Positions 1 through 7,673 of a stretch of 64,000 nt of DNA are shown here, one piece after another. How positions within the stretch are numbered: position 1 is the first letter of the stretch; every line of letters begins with the position of its first letter. The notes beneath the pieces were generated by a model, which did no database searches, was not told the DNA's origin, and saw only the letters and a list, made by a program, of their open reading frames with translations. The DNA is from Duganella guangzhouensis. GTDB lineage: Bacteria > Pseudomonadota > Gammaproteobacteria > Burkholderiales > Burkholderiaceae_D. Location of the stretch: NCBI RefSeq assembly GCF_009674535.1, contig NZ_WKJK01000016.1, forward strand, positions 62,001 to 126,000. Reading direction: 5' to 3'. The position numbers were made by a program, and so were the translations under genes.

Positions 1-19
1 AAGGGCTGAGCGGGTGTAC

Positions 20-39
20 TATAAGGTCTTTTAAAAGAC
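20..39 (+). promoter_or_regulatory. Probable -10 box and palindromic operator of the antitoxin gene
   Basis: TATAAG at 20-25 matches the sigma70 -10 consensus at five of six bases. It runs straight into a perfect 14-base palindrome, GTCTTTTAAAAGAC, at 26-39. The antitoxin start codon is at 55, so the palindrome covers the likely transcription start. Type II antitoxins usually repress their own operon by binding such palindromes. The matching -35 box would lie at or before the window edge and cannot be seen. Confidence 0.5.
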
Positions 40-54
40 TACGGGACGGCTCTC

Positions 55-306
55 ATGGACACCATACTCGCGCCAGCGTCGGTTGGGATTAGTGAACTGA
101 AGGCCAATCCCACTGCAGTACTGGAAGCTGCCGGTGGCCAGCCGGTGGCCATCTTGAACAGGAACAAGCCGGTAGGCTACCTGCTTTCCGCCGAAGCCTG
201 GGCCAAAATCCACGAACTGCTGGAAGATCAGGAACTCGTCAAAATCGCCCGGGCACGGATGGCTGACGGCAAAAAACCTATCAGGGTCACCTTGGATGAG
301 CTATAA
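55..306 (+). CDS. Type II antitoxin, Phd/YefM (RelB/StbD-like) family
   Basis: An 83-residue protein with the usual order of this family. The N-terminal DNA-binding part has the SELKANPTAVLEAAGGQPVAI pattern split over residues 13-33 (ISELKANP, then a small-residue stretch and VAILNRNKPVGYLL). The acidic C-terminal tail (LLEDQELVKIARARMADG) would wrap the toxin. Such proteins neutralise a RelE/StbE-type mRNA interferase and repress their own operon. The start at 55 follows a GGGACGG stretch. The gene looks intact, but the toxin gene directly behind it has lost its 5' part, so this is now probably an orphan antitoxin. Confidence 0.85.
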   Translation: MDTILAPASVGISELKANPTAVLEAAGGQPVAILNRNKPVGYLLSAEAWAKIHELLEDQELVKIARARMADGKKPIRVTLDEL

Positions 307-516
307 CCTCGGAAGCTCAAGGAGCGTCTGGTGCAGCCCCGTGTTCCAAAGTCGCGGATGCGCGGCGACGAAGACCTCTACAAGATCAAACTGGCCAAGC
401 TGGGTTATCGGTTGGTGTATAAGGTCATAGACGACACCATTACAGTCCACGTGCTGGCCGCAGGCAAACGTAAGAGGAACGCAGCCTATATCAAGGCGCT
501 GGAGAGAAATACTTAA
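307..516 (+). pseudogene. RelE/StbE-family toxin, 5'-truncated
   Basis: The open frame directly after the antitoxin stop reads RKLKERLVQPRVPKSRM, then YKIKLAKLGYRLVYKV and AAGKRKRNAAYI. This is the central and C-terminal part of RelE/StbE-type toxins, including the conserved basic and Tyr residues. About 25-30 N-terminal residues are missing, and the frame begins at the antitoxin TAA with no ATG. A GTG at 331 could only give a 61-residue fragment. The simplest reading is a deletion of roughly 80-90 bases at the antitoxin-toxin junction. The stop (514-516) touches the 3' end of the tRNA gene that follows on the other strand. Confidence 0.75.
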
Positions 517-590
517 TGGAGCGGGTGAAGGGAATCGAACCCTCGTATGAAGCTTGGGAAGCTGCCGTTCTACCATTGAACTACACCCGC
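517..590 (-). tRNA. tRNA-Gly, anticodon CCC
   Basis: Read on the minus strand the gene starts GCGGGTGTAGTTCAATGG and ends CACCCGCTCCA, with the CCA encoded. The acceptor arms GCGGGTG/CACCCGC pair fully. The anticodon loop is TTCCCAA, giving anticodon CCC, and the T arm is GAGGGTTCGATTCCCTT. Length is 74 nt. The sequence closely follows the known enterobacterial tRNA-Gly(CCC) layout. One base pair of the anticodon stem appears mismatched. The 3' end abuts the broken toxin gene. Confidence 0.95.
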
Positions 591-666
591 ATGCCTCGCA
601 TTCTATGCGCGTTTCACTGCTGTTGGCAATGATGTCGTCGCACAGAATTCGAAGCGCCGGGATAGT

Positions 667-855
667 TCAGCGAACGCCTGGCAGACGGACGTCTGCCGAC
701 GAGCGCTGCTGCTGCGTGCCATTCTGCTGCAGCTCGCGTTGCAAGGTATCCGTCGCGTGAGGAAGCTCCACCGCCGCCCGGCCGATGAACTCACCTGCTG
801 ACGCACAACCAGTCAGCACCCCGACAACCCCGCAAAGGAGAAAAGAAGTTTTCAT
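667..855 (-). CDS. Small putative lipoprotein
   Basis: A 62-residue protein with a lipoprotein signal peptide: MKTS, a hydrophobic stretch, then lipobox LTGC with Cys17. The mature part is only about 45 residues, Gln/Arg-rich, with no recognisable domain. A ribosome-binding site (ACGGAG) lies 8 bases before the ATG. It is the last of three consecutive minus-strand genes for small exported proteins. The function is not recognisable. The short, low-complexity mature part means it may also be a degraded gene. Confidence 0.5.
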   Translation of the reverse strand: MKTSFLLCGVVGVLTGCASAGEFIGRAAVELPHATDTLQRELQQNGTQQQRSSADVRLPGVR

Positions 856-881
856 ATCAAGCTCCGTTTAATATGGTTGGA

Positions 882-1406
882 CTACATCTCAATTTGCTTG
901 CACGTGGCACGCAAGTGTCTGGTGCTGCCACCGAACGTGTACTTGGTGCTGTAAACAAGGGTTTTTCTGTCCAGCTCCGCTTCTGAAATCGTGAAGCCAT
1001 CGCGTGATGTGATGGTGGTGATGTTCCAGAATTTGCGCCCGTTGTCGCCACAGGTGGAGCTGGCATAGGACAAGAAGGCAACGCTACGCCTGTTCCCCTG
1101 ATTACACCCCAGAACCGTCCACTCCCCCTCACGCCAGCCTTTGTGATACCACTCACCCCGATAGAATGCATAATCGAGTGAACGCCCCTCGCCAGTGCAT
1201 CGGTAAAACTCCGGCGCGGGCAGCTGCTTGATTTTGGCCGGCGACATGGGCAAGTCTGCAAGGTAAGCGCCGAAAGGATCAGCTTCGCGGTCCCGGTATT
1301 CTTGTTGACTGGCCATGCCGCGCTGCATTCCCTCGGCAAAATCAGCACATCCGGTCAGCGCCACGCTAAAGCCCAGAAGAACTTTGAATCGATTAATGGT
1401 TCTCAT
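882..1406 (-). CDS. Putative lipoprotein of unknown function
   Basis: A 174-residue protein. Residues 1-20 form a lipoprotein signal (MRTINRFKVLLGF, lipobox ALTGC), followed by Ala and Asp. The mature domain carries four Cys residues (FYRCTG, VLGCNQG, SSTCGDN, RATCKQ) that could form two disulfides. It is rich in Trp and Tyr, including FYRGEWYHKGWREGEW. I do not recognise the family. It lies between two other small exported proteins on the same strand, 9 bases after the preceding gene, so the three are probably cotranscribed. Envelope location is inferred from the signal peptide only. Confidence 0.65.
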   Translation of the reverse strand: MRTINRFKVLLGFSVALTGCADFAEGMQRGMASQQEYRDREADPFGAYLADLPMSPAKIKQLPAPEFYRCTGEGRSLDYAFYRGEWYHKGWREGEWTVLGCNQGNRRSVAFLSYASSTCGDNGRKFWNITTITSRDGFTISEAELDRKTLVYSTKYTFGGSTRHLRATCKQIEM

Positions 1407-1415
1407 GGCCGGGCA

Positions 1416-1673
1416 TCAACGGCAGGAACCCTCGTTGTCCGACCAGGCAAAACAGGTCCACGTCCCATCCTTTTCCTGGATGCACTCGTGTAGTCGGGCA
1501 TGGGTGATCCCGCAGGTTCCCTTCTCACGCGACCGCTCCCTCGCACGCGCCTCGGCGGCACGTGCAGCGGACTCCTTGGTCCAACCATTGCCCTCCACTT
1601 TTTCACCGGCCAGGGCGGCGGTACAAATGCCGGCAAAAAAGATCGCCACTGCCACAGCGGATTTCGTTTTCAT
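1416..1673 (-). CDS. Small exported protein of unknown function
   Basis: An 85-residue protein with a classical signal peptide (MKTKSAVAVAIFFAGICTAALAG, likely cleaved after ALA near residue 22). The mature part has a charged Ala/Arg/Glu helix (KESAARAAEARARERSREK) and a C-terminal segment with four Cys (GTCGI, HECIQ, WTCFAW, EGSCR), probably two disulfides. The frame is open further upstream, but this ATG has a strong GGAGAGGAAGC leader and starts the signal peptide, so I chose it. It is first of the three-gene exported-protein cluster. The function is not recognisable. Confidence 0.65.
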   Translation of the reverse strand: MKTKSAVAVAIFFAGICTAALAGEKVEGNGWTKESAARAAEARARERSREKGTCGITHARLHECIQEKDGTWTCFAWSDNEGSCR

Positions 1674-1780
1674 GCTTCCTCTCCTGTAAATAAGATAGAA
1701 CGCAAATCGCGTCATCAGGAGGCTAAAACCTGCGTAGCAAAATCACATCATCCAAAACAATGATGACAATAAAGGCGTCG

Positions 1781-1808
1781 TTGAGCTCAAGACGTGGTGT
1801 TATATTAT
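1781..1808 (+). promoter_or_regulatory. Candidate sigma70 promoter of the LuxR-type gene
   Basis: TTGAGC (1781-1786) and TATTAT (1803-1808) are separated by 16 bases and match the -35 and -10 consensus at four and five of six bases. The downstream start codon (GTG 1825 or ATG 1837) lacks a Shine-Dalgarno sequence, so the leader would be very short. The assignment rests on pattern only. Confidence 0.3.
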
Positions 1809-1824
1809 TGACACCATCACCTAT

Positions 1825-3009
1825 GTGAACGCCATCATGTTCCCTGCTTATGGTCCAGACTTTTCACAATTCGTAGCGAAGATCTATGATTCAGCGCTCG
1901 ACCCGGGGCAATGGGGAGTTTTTCTCACAGAGCTGGCTCAGCGTTTGAATTCCCACGGCAGCATCATCTGGGCGAATGATTTTGCGCATAAGCAGGCGGA
2001 CATTGCACTGCCGGGAGATGGTTTTTTCGTGAACCATGGTTTTGATCCTGCGGCGCTCGAAACCTTCTCCGCCTACTACTCGGAACACAATATCTGGCTC
2101 CAGGACGAGACGCTGCACAACGAAGGCCAGGTCGTTGTGAGTTCGCACCTGTTCCCCGACAACAGAGTAAAGAAGACGGAATACTGGGGAGATTGGCTAA
2201 GGCCGCAGGAAATCTTCTACAGCACGGCGGCGGTAGTCGAAAAGCGCAACAGCCGCTCTGTGAATGTGACGCTGGTACGCGCGGAGCGCGCCGGCCCCTA
2301 CACACAAGCGGAGCTGGCCATGATGCGCGAACTAATGCCACATTTCCAATCCGCGATTGCGCTCCACCGACGGCTGCATCAATTGAAGGTGCTTTCCGAG
2401 TCCGCTACCGAAGCGCTTGAGCGCATGTTCTGCGGCGTGATTCTGCTGGACGCACAAGGTCAGGTTCTTCACGCCACACGTCGCGCCTTGGCGATGATCG
2501 ACAGCAGCCTTCTGCTGACCTGCATCCCCAACCGACGATTGTCTTGCTTGCGATCCGCTGACAACGCTCAGCTGCAAAAAATTCTGCAGCGCGCCTGCGG
2601 CATCGGCGCGGGCAAAATGCCTCAGGTGGACGCCGGCGGCTCCATGCGCATCCTGCGTTCAGATCGTAGTTATCTGCAGATCCTGGTTACACCGCTGCCC
2701 TCGTGGTCCTCGCCATTCGGTGTCAATGGAACGGCTGCGGTGTTCCTGACCGACTCGGCAGCCGAGCCTCGCAGCCTGAGCGCTACCCTGTGCAAGCTTT
2801 ATCAATTGACGGAAGCGGAGGCGCGTCTGACCGAAGCACTGGTCAACGGCTGCACATTGCAGGAATACGCGGACAAGCGGCAGCTGTCTCTGAATACCAT
2901 CCGTACCCAAGTGAGAGCGGCTGCCGCAAAGATCGGCGTCACGCGACAATCGGATCTGGTGCGTATCGTGCTGACCGGGCCTGCCGTGTTGGGCAAATTC
3001 AAAGAGTAG
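1825..3009 (+). CDS. LuxR-family helix-turn-helix transcriptional regulator
   Basis: A 394-residue protein. The last 70 residues form a LuxR/GerE-type DNA-binding domain: LTEAEARLTEALVNG, then LQEYADKRQLSLNTIRTQVRA as the helix-turn-helix, and KIGVTRQSDLVRIVL. The first 300 residues have a PAS-like sensory look without a clear ligand motif, and there is no receiver domain. The long form starts at GTG 1825; an ATG four codons later is equally possible and neither has a clear ribosome-binding site. It stands alone between divergent small exported genes and the M28 peptidase gene downstream. Its target is unknown. Confidence 0.8.
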   Translation: MNAIMFPAYGPDFSQFVAKIYDSALDPGQWGVFLTELAQRLNSHGSIIWANDFAHKQADIALPGDGFFVNHGFDPAALETFSAYYSEHNIWLQDETLHNEGQVVVSSHLFPDNRVKKTEYWGDWLRPQEIFYSTAAVVEKRNSRSVNVTLVRAERAGPYTQAELAMMRELMPHFQSAIALHRRLHQLKVLSESATEALERMFCGVILLDAQGQVLHATRRALAMIDSSLLLTCIPNRRLSCLRSADNAQLQKILQRACGIGAGKMPQVDAGGSMRILRSDRSYLQILVTPLPSWSSPFGVNGTAAVFLTDSAAEPRSLSATLCKLYQLTEAEARLTEALVNGCTLQEYADKRQLSLNTIRTQVRAAAAKIGVTRQSDLVRIVLTGPAVLGKFKE

Positions 3010-3081
3010 CATTCACTATTGATCTAAACCGAATAACTGATGCAGAATGACCGGGCCTCGAATAACAACAAAGGATGCCCC

Positions 3082-4308
3082 ATGAAAGCAGTTGTAGCCC
3101 TGAGCGTTGCGCTGGCGTTTGCCGCGCCGCTGGCCTCGGCCCAGTCGATCGATGATCCGGTCTCCACGCTAGTCAAACAGCTGGAGCTGGATCGGTACAA
3201 GGCCACCATCAAGAGCCTGACCAAGTTCGGCGATCGCCGCCAGGGTACGGAGCGCAACCGTCAGGCGTTGGACTGGATCGAGGCCCAGCTCAAGTCCTAC
3301 GGCTGCTCCAATACCGAACGCCTGCAGTATCAATACACGCAAGCGGCACCGGGCACGCCATCGCCCAAGCGCGCGCCCGGCATTCCTAGCGGCGGCGCTG
3401 GCGGCCCGCCGGGACAAGGCGGCAGCACGCTGTTCGGCAACCGCATTCCGACTGGCGTCAACAGTGATCCGCTGCGCCAGCCCGACGAACGCCTGCGCGC
3501 GTTGAATGCGGAGCAGACGCCGGTCGGCACGTCGCTGCGCGAGAACGTCTACTGCACCAAAATCGGCAGCAAGCATCCGGAGGAGATGTATATCGTCAGC
3601 GCGCACATGGACGGTATCGGTTTCGGTGAGGCGGCCAACGATGACGGTTCTGGTACCGCGCTGGTGATGGAGTTGGCGCGTATCTTCAGCATGCCGGGCG
3701 TGGAGACGGATCGTTCGATCCGCTTCATCCTGTGGAATAACGAGGAGACCGGCCTGCACGGCGCCGCCGCTTACGTCGAGCAGCGCAAGGATTTGCAGGG
3801 TATCGAGTCGCCCAAGGGTTCGGGCAAGTATCCGGAGCCGAAGTGGTTGGGCATGATCCAGCATGACATGATGATGTATGACCATGGCATGCCGATTCCG
3901 CAGGTGGACAAGGATGGCAAGACTACTTATGTGTCGCCGCCGGAGCAGCGTCTGGAGGCGGACGTGAATATCGAGTATCAGTCGGTGTCGAAGCAGGCCG
4001 AGGGTTCGGCCAAGCTGGCATGGGCCTTCCGTTCCGCCAACGATAAGTATGCGACCAATTACCCGGCCGCTGTTGGTTTCCACATGACGAATACCGATTC
4101 GACGCCATTCATGGATCTGGTGCCGTCGATTTCGCTGCGCGAGAATGAGCGCGGGCAGCAGATCGGGTCGGGCTGGAATCCGCACTGGCATCAGCCCACC
4201 GATTTGTTTGCGAATTATTCGGACAAGGATTTCCTGCTTGGCCTGAATGCGGCGCAGACCACGCTGGCCGGTGTGGCGCAGCTGGCCGGCGTGCGCGTCA
4301 AGAAGTAA
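3082..4308 (+). CDS. Exported M28-family zinc metallopeptidase
   Basis: A 408-residue aminopeptidase-like enzyme with a signal peptide (MKAVVALSVALAFAAPLASA). The two-zinc site of family M28 is visible: SAHMDG (His175), ANDDGSG (Asp187) and WNNEETGLHG (Glu221 and Glu222). Later come a QHDMMMYD segment and the C-terminal NPHWHQPTD. A Gly/Pro-rich insert of about 40 residues (88-130) sits before the catalytic core and is probably a surface loop. The start at 3082 was preferred over an upstream in-frame ATG because AAAGGA lies before it and it begins the signal peptide. It is followed after 3 bases by the TPR protein gene. Confidence 0.88.
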   Translation: MKAVVALSVALAFAAPLASAQSIDDPVSTLVKQLELDRYKATIKSLTKFGDRRQGTERNRQALDWIEAQLKSYGCSNTERLQYQYTQAAPGTPSPKRAPGIPSGGAGGPPGQGGSTLFGNRIPTGVNSDPLRQPDERLRALNAEQTPVGTSLRENVYCTKIGSKHPEEMYIVSAHMDGIGFGEAANDDGSGTALVMELARIFSMPGVETDRSIRFILWNNEETGLHGAAAYVEQRKDLQGIESPKGSGKYPEPKWLGMIQHDMMMYDHGMPIPQVDKDGKTTYVSPPEQRLEADVNIEYQSVSKQAEGSAKLAWAFRSANDKYATNYPAAVGFHMTNTDSTPFMDLVPSISLRENERGQQIGSGWNPHWHQPTDLFANYSDKDFLLGLNAAQTTLAGVAQLAGVRVKK

Positions 4309-4311
4309 GCG

Positions 4312-5898
4312 ATGGACGATTTGCTGGCACGGGCCATCGATCTGCACGCGCGCGGCGAGCTGGATGCCGCGGCGGCTCTGTACCTGCAAATCATCCGCGC
4401 CGAGCCGCAGCATTTCGATGCGTTGCACATGCTGGGCGTGTACTCGTTTCAGACGGGTGATCTGGCGACGGCGCATCGGCTGATTACGCAGGCACTGCGC
4501 GTTCGTCCTGACGCGGCGGCGGCGCATGTGCATCTGTCGGCGGTACTGCAGAAGCAGGGACGCTTGCAGGAGGCGCTGCTGGCCATTCAGCAGGCATTGC
4601 ATCTGGAGCCCGACAACGCGCTGGCGTTGAACAATGGCGCCACGCTGCTGTCGGCGGATTTGAAACGGCCGGCGGAGGCGTTGCCTTTGCTGGAGCGCGC
4701 ATTGCGCCTGAATGACGGCGATGCCACGGCGTGGAATGGCATGGGTTACGCGCTGATCGAACTGCGTCGGCTCGATGAAGCGCTGCTCTGTCTTCAGCGT
4801 GCGCTGCAACTGCAGCCTGGCTTCGCGCTGGCTCTGTACAACCAGGGCAATGCGCTGCAGCTGCAAAACCGTCTTGAGGAAGCGATGCGCAGCTACGATG
4901 CGGCGCTGGTGCGGCAGCCGGATATGGTCGATGCGCATTTCGGCCAGAGCGCCTGTCGCCTGCTGGCCGGCGATCTGCAAGCAGGCTTCCAACAATACGA
5001 ATGGCGCTGGCGCAAGCCGGCGTATCAGAGCATCGCGCAGCAGTACACGCAGCCGGTGTGGCTGGGTGACGCGCCTCTGCAAGGCAAGACGCTGCTGGTA
5101 CATGCGGAACAGGGGCTGGGCGATACGCTGCACATGGCACGCTACGTGCCGCTGCTGATCGCACAAGGTGCGTGTGTGATCTTGCGTGTGCAGCCGGCGC
5201 TCGTGCCGCTGCTGGCCGCGATGGCCGGCATGTCTGGTGCGGCGGGCTGGCCAGGCGTCACCGTGATCGGGGACGGCGAGCCGCTGCCGTCGCATGACTT
5301 CCGCATGCCGTTGATGAGTTTACCGCTGGCGTTTGGCACCAGTCTGGACACCATTCCTGCCGGCGCGCCCTATGTGCAGGCCGATCCGGCGCGCGTGGCG
5401 CAATGGCGGGCGAGGCTCGGTGCCGCAGCTGGCGGGGCGCCGCGTGTCGGGCTGGCGTGGGCTGGCAATCCAAAACATGACAACGATGCGGCGCGTTCGC
5501 TGCCGCTGCTGGCGATGCGCCGTCTGCTGAACACCGGTTGCGACTTCATCGCCCTGCAGCGCGACTTGTCGGCGGTCGACCGCGTGCTGCTGGCACGCGA
5601 GCCGGCAATACGCAGCTACGCGGCAGAGCAAACTGACTTCGCTGAAACCGCCGCGTTGGTGGCACAGCTGGATCTGGTGATTTGCGTTGATACTTCGATT
5701 GCGCACCTGGCCGGCGCCATGGGCAAGCCGGTCTGGCTGCTGCTGCCCTATGCGCCCGACTGGCGCTGGATGCTGGGGCGCGAGGATAGTCCGTGGTATC
5801 CCACCATGCGGCTGTTCCGCCAGCAGCGCGCTGGCGACTGGGATGAGGTGCTGCAGCGCGTGGCTGCGGCGCTGGTGCAGTTCACCCCCGGCCAGTAA
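4312..5898 (+). CDS. TPR-repeat protein with C-terminal glycosyltransferase-9-like domain
   Basis: A 528-residue protein with two halves. Residues 1 to about 235 are six or so tetratricopeptide repeats (for example AAALYLQIIRAEPQHFDALH and ALALYNQGNALQLQNRLEEA). From about 260 a GT-B-like domain follows, with VHAEQGLGDTLHMARYVPL, RVGLAWAGNPKHDND and VICVDTSIAHLAGAMGKPVW. The last motif resembles the donor-binding region of heptosyltransferase-like family 9. No signal peptide is present. Similar TPR-transferase proteins occur in glycan and flagellin-modification loci, but nothing nearby shows the substrate. It overlaps the convergent lysR gene by 17 bases. Confidence 0.8.
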   Translation: MDDLLARAIDLHARGELDAAAALYLQIIRAEPQHFDALHMLGVYSFQTGDLATAHRLITQALRVRPDAAAAHVHLSAVLQKQGRLQEALLAIQQALHLEPDNALALNNGATLLSADLKRPAEALPLLERALRLNDGDATAWNGMGYALIELRRLDEALLCLQRALQLQPGFALALYNQGNALQLQNRLEEAMRSYDAALVRQPDMVDAHFGQSACRLLAGDLQAGFQQYEWRWRKPAYQSIAQQYTQPVWLGDAPLQGKTLLVHAEQGLGDTLHMARYVPLLIAQGACVILRVQPALVPLLAAMAGMSGAAGWPGVTVIGDGEPLPSHDFRMPLMSLPLAFGTSLDTIPAGAPYVQADPARVAQWRARLGAAAGGAPRVGLAWAGNPKHDNDAARSLPLLAMRRLLNTGCDFIALQRDLSAVDRVLLAREPAIRSYAAEQTDFAETAALVAQLDLVICVDTSIAHLAGAMGKPVWLLLPYAPDWRWMLGREDSPWYPTMRLFRQQRAGDWDEVLQRVAAALVQFTPGQ

Positions 5899-6886
5899 GT
5901 CCCGGTTGTGCGCGCAGGGCTTCCAGCACGATGTCGTGCAGGCGCTGTGCCGGGGGCGATAGCGCGGTTTCGGCGCGGTGCAGACGCAGGCCGACTTGCG
6001 GCAGCGGCGGCAAGTCGGGGGCGTCCAGCACGCGCAGTGCGGGTGGCAGGCCGGCGCTGGTGCGCACCGTTACGCCCAGCCCCGCCGCCACCGCCGCCCA
6101 CACGCTCGACAAGCCTGGACTGCTGAACGCGATGCGCCATGGGATGCCCGCCTGGTCCAGCGCGCGGGTGGCGGCGCTGCGCATGATGCAGGGCGCGTCC
6201 ATCATCACCAACGGCAGCGGTTCCTGCGCGTAGTCGATGGGGGATTGCGCTGAGCCGGCAAAGCCGGATGCGCCCGGCGCGGCGGCGGCCTGCGGTAGCG
6301 ATTCGCTCGCGGCGCCGGCCAGCGCCAGCAGCTGTGTGGCGCTGCGGCCGGCACCGACGTCGGCGGGGCCGATCCAGCGCATCGACAGGCGGCCGACGTC
6401 CACCGCCTGCGGCGCGGCGACGCCGTTGTCCCAGGCCAGCGCAAGATCCAGCCGGCCACCGCCCAGCTGCTCCATCAATTCCGAATTGCGCGCCACCCGC
6501 GCTTCGATGCGCACTTGCGGATGGACGCGGGTGAAGCGCCCCAGCACCTCGGTCAACATCTGTTCACCAAAATCCTGCTGGATGCCGAGCCGCACGCTGC
6601 CCGCCAGTTCGGCACCGCGCAACGCGCTGGCCGCTTCGTCGTTCAGCTCCAGCAGCCGGCGTGCATAGCCCAGCAACGATTCGCCGGCCGGCGTGGTCAC
6701 CATGCCGCGCCCTTCCTTGCGCAACACCGGCATGCCCAGTTGGTCCTCCAGTTTTTTCAGCTGCGCGCTGACGGCCGAGGTGGAGCGCCCCAGCCGGTCC
6801 GCCGCTTTGGCAAAGCTGCCCATGTCGACGCCGGTGACGAAGGTACGCAACACATCGAGGTCAAAGGTGATACGTCGCATAACCAT
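5882..6886 (-). CDS. LysR-family transcriptional regulator
   Basis: A 334-residue LysR-type regulator. The N-terminal winged helix-turn-helix is clear: FVTGVDMGSFAKAADRLGRS, TSAVSAQLKKLEDQLGMPVL. It is followed by the periplasmic-binding-like effector domain (ELAGSVRLGIQQDF, LGRFTRVHPQVRIEARVARN, GGRLDLALAW). An Ala/Pro-rich insert interrupts the effector domain near residues 195-215. It is divergent from the decarboxylase-like/tautomerase/DUF4865 genes, the normal position for a LysR protein that controls its neighbour. The 94-base gap holds a candidate operator. The inducer is unknown. Confidence 0.9.
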   Translation of the reverse strand: MVMRRITFDLDVLRTFVTGVDMGSFAKAADRLGRSTSAVSAQLKKLEDQLGMPVLRKEGRGMVTTPAGESLLGYARRLLELNDEAASALRGAELAGSVRLGIQQDFGEQMLTEVLGRFTRVHPQVRIEARVARNSELMEQLGGGRLDLALAWDNGVAAPQAVDVGRLSMRWIGPADVGAGRSATQLLALAGAASESLPQAAAAPGASGFAGSAQSPIDYAQEPLPLVMMDAPCIMRSAATRALDQAGIPWRIAFSSPGLSSVWAAVAAGLGVTVRTSAGLPPALRVLDAPDLPPLPQVGLRLHRAETALSPPAQRLHDIVLEALRAQPGLTGRG

Positions 6887-6914
6887 CCCGCTTTATCGAA
6901 CTGTTGATCAAAAT

Positions 6915-6932
6915 ATTCCCGATTTTCAGAAT
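6915..6932. promoter_or_regulatory. Candidate LysR-type operator in the divergent promoter region
   Basis: The arms ATTC (6915-6918) and GAAT (6929-6932) form an interrupted palindrome fitting the T-N11-A rule for LysR boxes. It lies 28 bases upstream of the lysR start codon and 48 bases upstream of the divergent operon start. The arms are short, so chance is possible. Confidence 0.3.
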
Positions 6933-6980
6933 CAAGATAGGACGGTATCGTAAGCCTGTCAACCAACACGGAGCATCAAG

Positions 6981-7277
6981 ATGACAGTACACGGAATGGA
7001 AACCGTCGCCCCAAAGCTGGCGGAACTGACCGACCAGGTGTTGTTCGGCGATGTGTGGCAGCGCCCCGGCCTGTCGCCGCGCGAGCGCAGCCTGGCCACG
7101 GTGTCTGCGCTGGTGGCGCTGTATCGGCTGGAACAGCTGCCGTTTCATCTGCGGCGCGCCCGCGACAACGGCGTATCGCGGGAAGAACTGGCGGAACTGA
7201 TCACACATCTGGCGTTCTACGCCGGCTGGCCGAGCGCGGCTTCCGCCGTCAATCTGCTCAAACAAATGGAGGAATGA
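6981..7277 (+). CDS. Carboxymuconolactone decarboxylase-family protein (AhpD-like fold)
   Basis: A 98-residue single-domain protein of the carboxymuconolactone decarboxylase family. It shows FGDVWQRPGLSPRERSLATV, SALVALYRLEQLPFHLRRA, NGVSREELAELITHLAFYAG and WPSAASAV. The family includes gamma-carboxymuconolactone decarboxylase and AhpD. No CxxC redox pair is present, so an AhpD-type thiol activity is unlikely. It is the first gene of a three-gene operon facing the lysR gene, with the tautomerase starting 3 bases after its stop. The substrate is unknown. Confidence 0.85.
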   Translation: MTVHGMETVAPKLAELTDQVLFGDVWQRPGLSPRERSLATVSALVALYRLEQLPFHLRRARDNGVSREELAELITHLAFYAGWPSAASAVNLLKQMEE

Positions 7278-7280
7278 ATC

Positions 7281-7673
7281 ATGCCGATAAGCCGCATCTC
7301 CCTGCTGAAGGGGAAATCGCCCGACTACCTGCGCGCCGTGGGCGACAGCCTGCAACGCGCGATGGAAGAAGCCTTCAACGTGCCGAAGAACGACCGCTTC
7401 CAGCTGATCCACCAGCACGAACCGTACGAGATGATGTTTGACCGCCACTACGAGGGCGAGCGCTCGGATGACTTCATCGTCATCGCCATCACCACCGGCA
7501 AGCCGCGCAGCACGGAAGTGAAGCTGGCCTTTTACCGCCGTCTGGTCGCGCTACTGGCCGAATCACCAGGCGTAGCGCCGGATGATGTGATGATCGTGAT
7601 CTCCTCGTCGCAGGGTGATGACTGGTCGTTCGGTGGCGGCCGCCCCGCCGCCTCGCTGGGAGTGCAAGCATGA
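7281..7673 (+). CDS. Tautomerase-family protein
   Basis: A 130-residue protein beginning MPISRISLLKGKS. In the 4-oxalocrotonate tautomerase superfamily the Pro exposed after Met removal is the catalytic base, and here Pro2 is present. The rest fits the family: YLRAVGDSLQRAMEEAFNVP and DDVMIVISSSQGDDWSFGGG. The length matches the longer tautomerase group. Its ribosome-binding site (GGAGGAAT) lies in the end of the preceding gene, and its TGA overlaps the next start by 4 bases, so translation is coupled. The natural substrate is not known. Confidence 0.85.
   Translation: MPISRISLLKGKSPDYLRAVGDSLQRAMEEAFNVPKNDRFQLIHQHEPYEMMFDRHYEGERSDDFIVIAITTGKPRSTEVKLAFYRRLVALLAESPGVAPDDVMIVISSSQGDDWSFGGGRPAASLGVQA

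Noticed and set aside
3169..5295. A 708-codon open frame opposite the M28 peptidase and TPR genes
   Set aside because: Antisense shadow of two clear genes, Arg/Gln/Leu-rich and with no recognisable motif.
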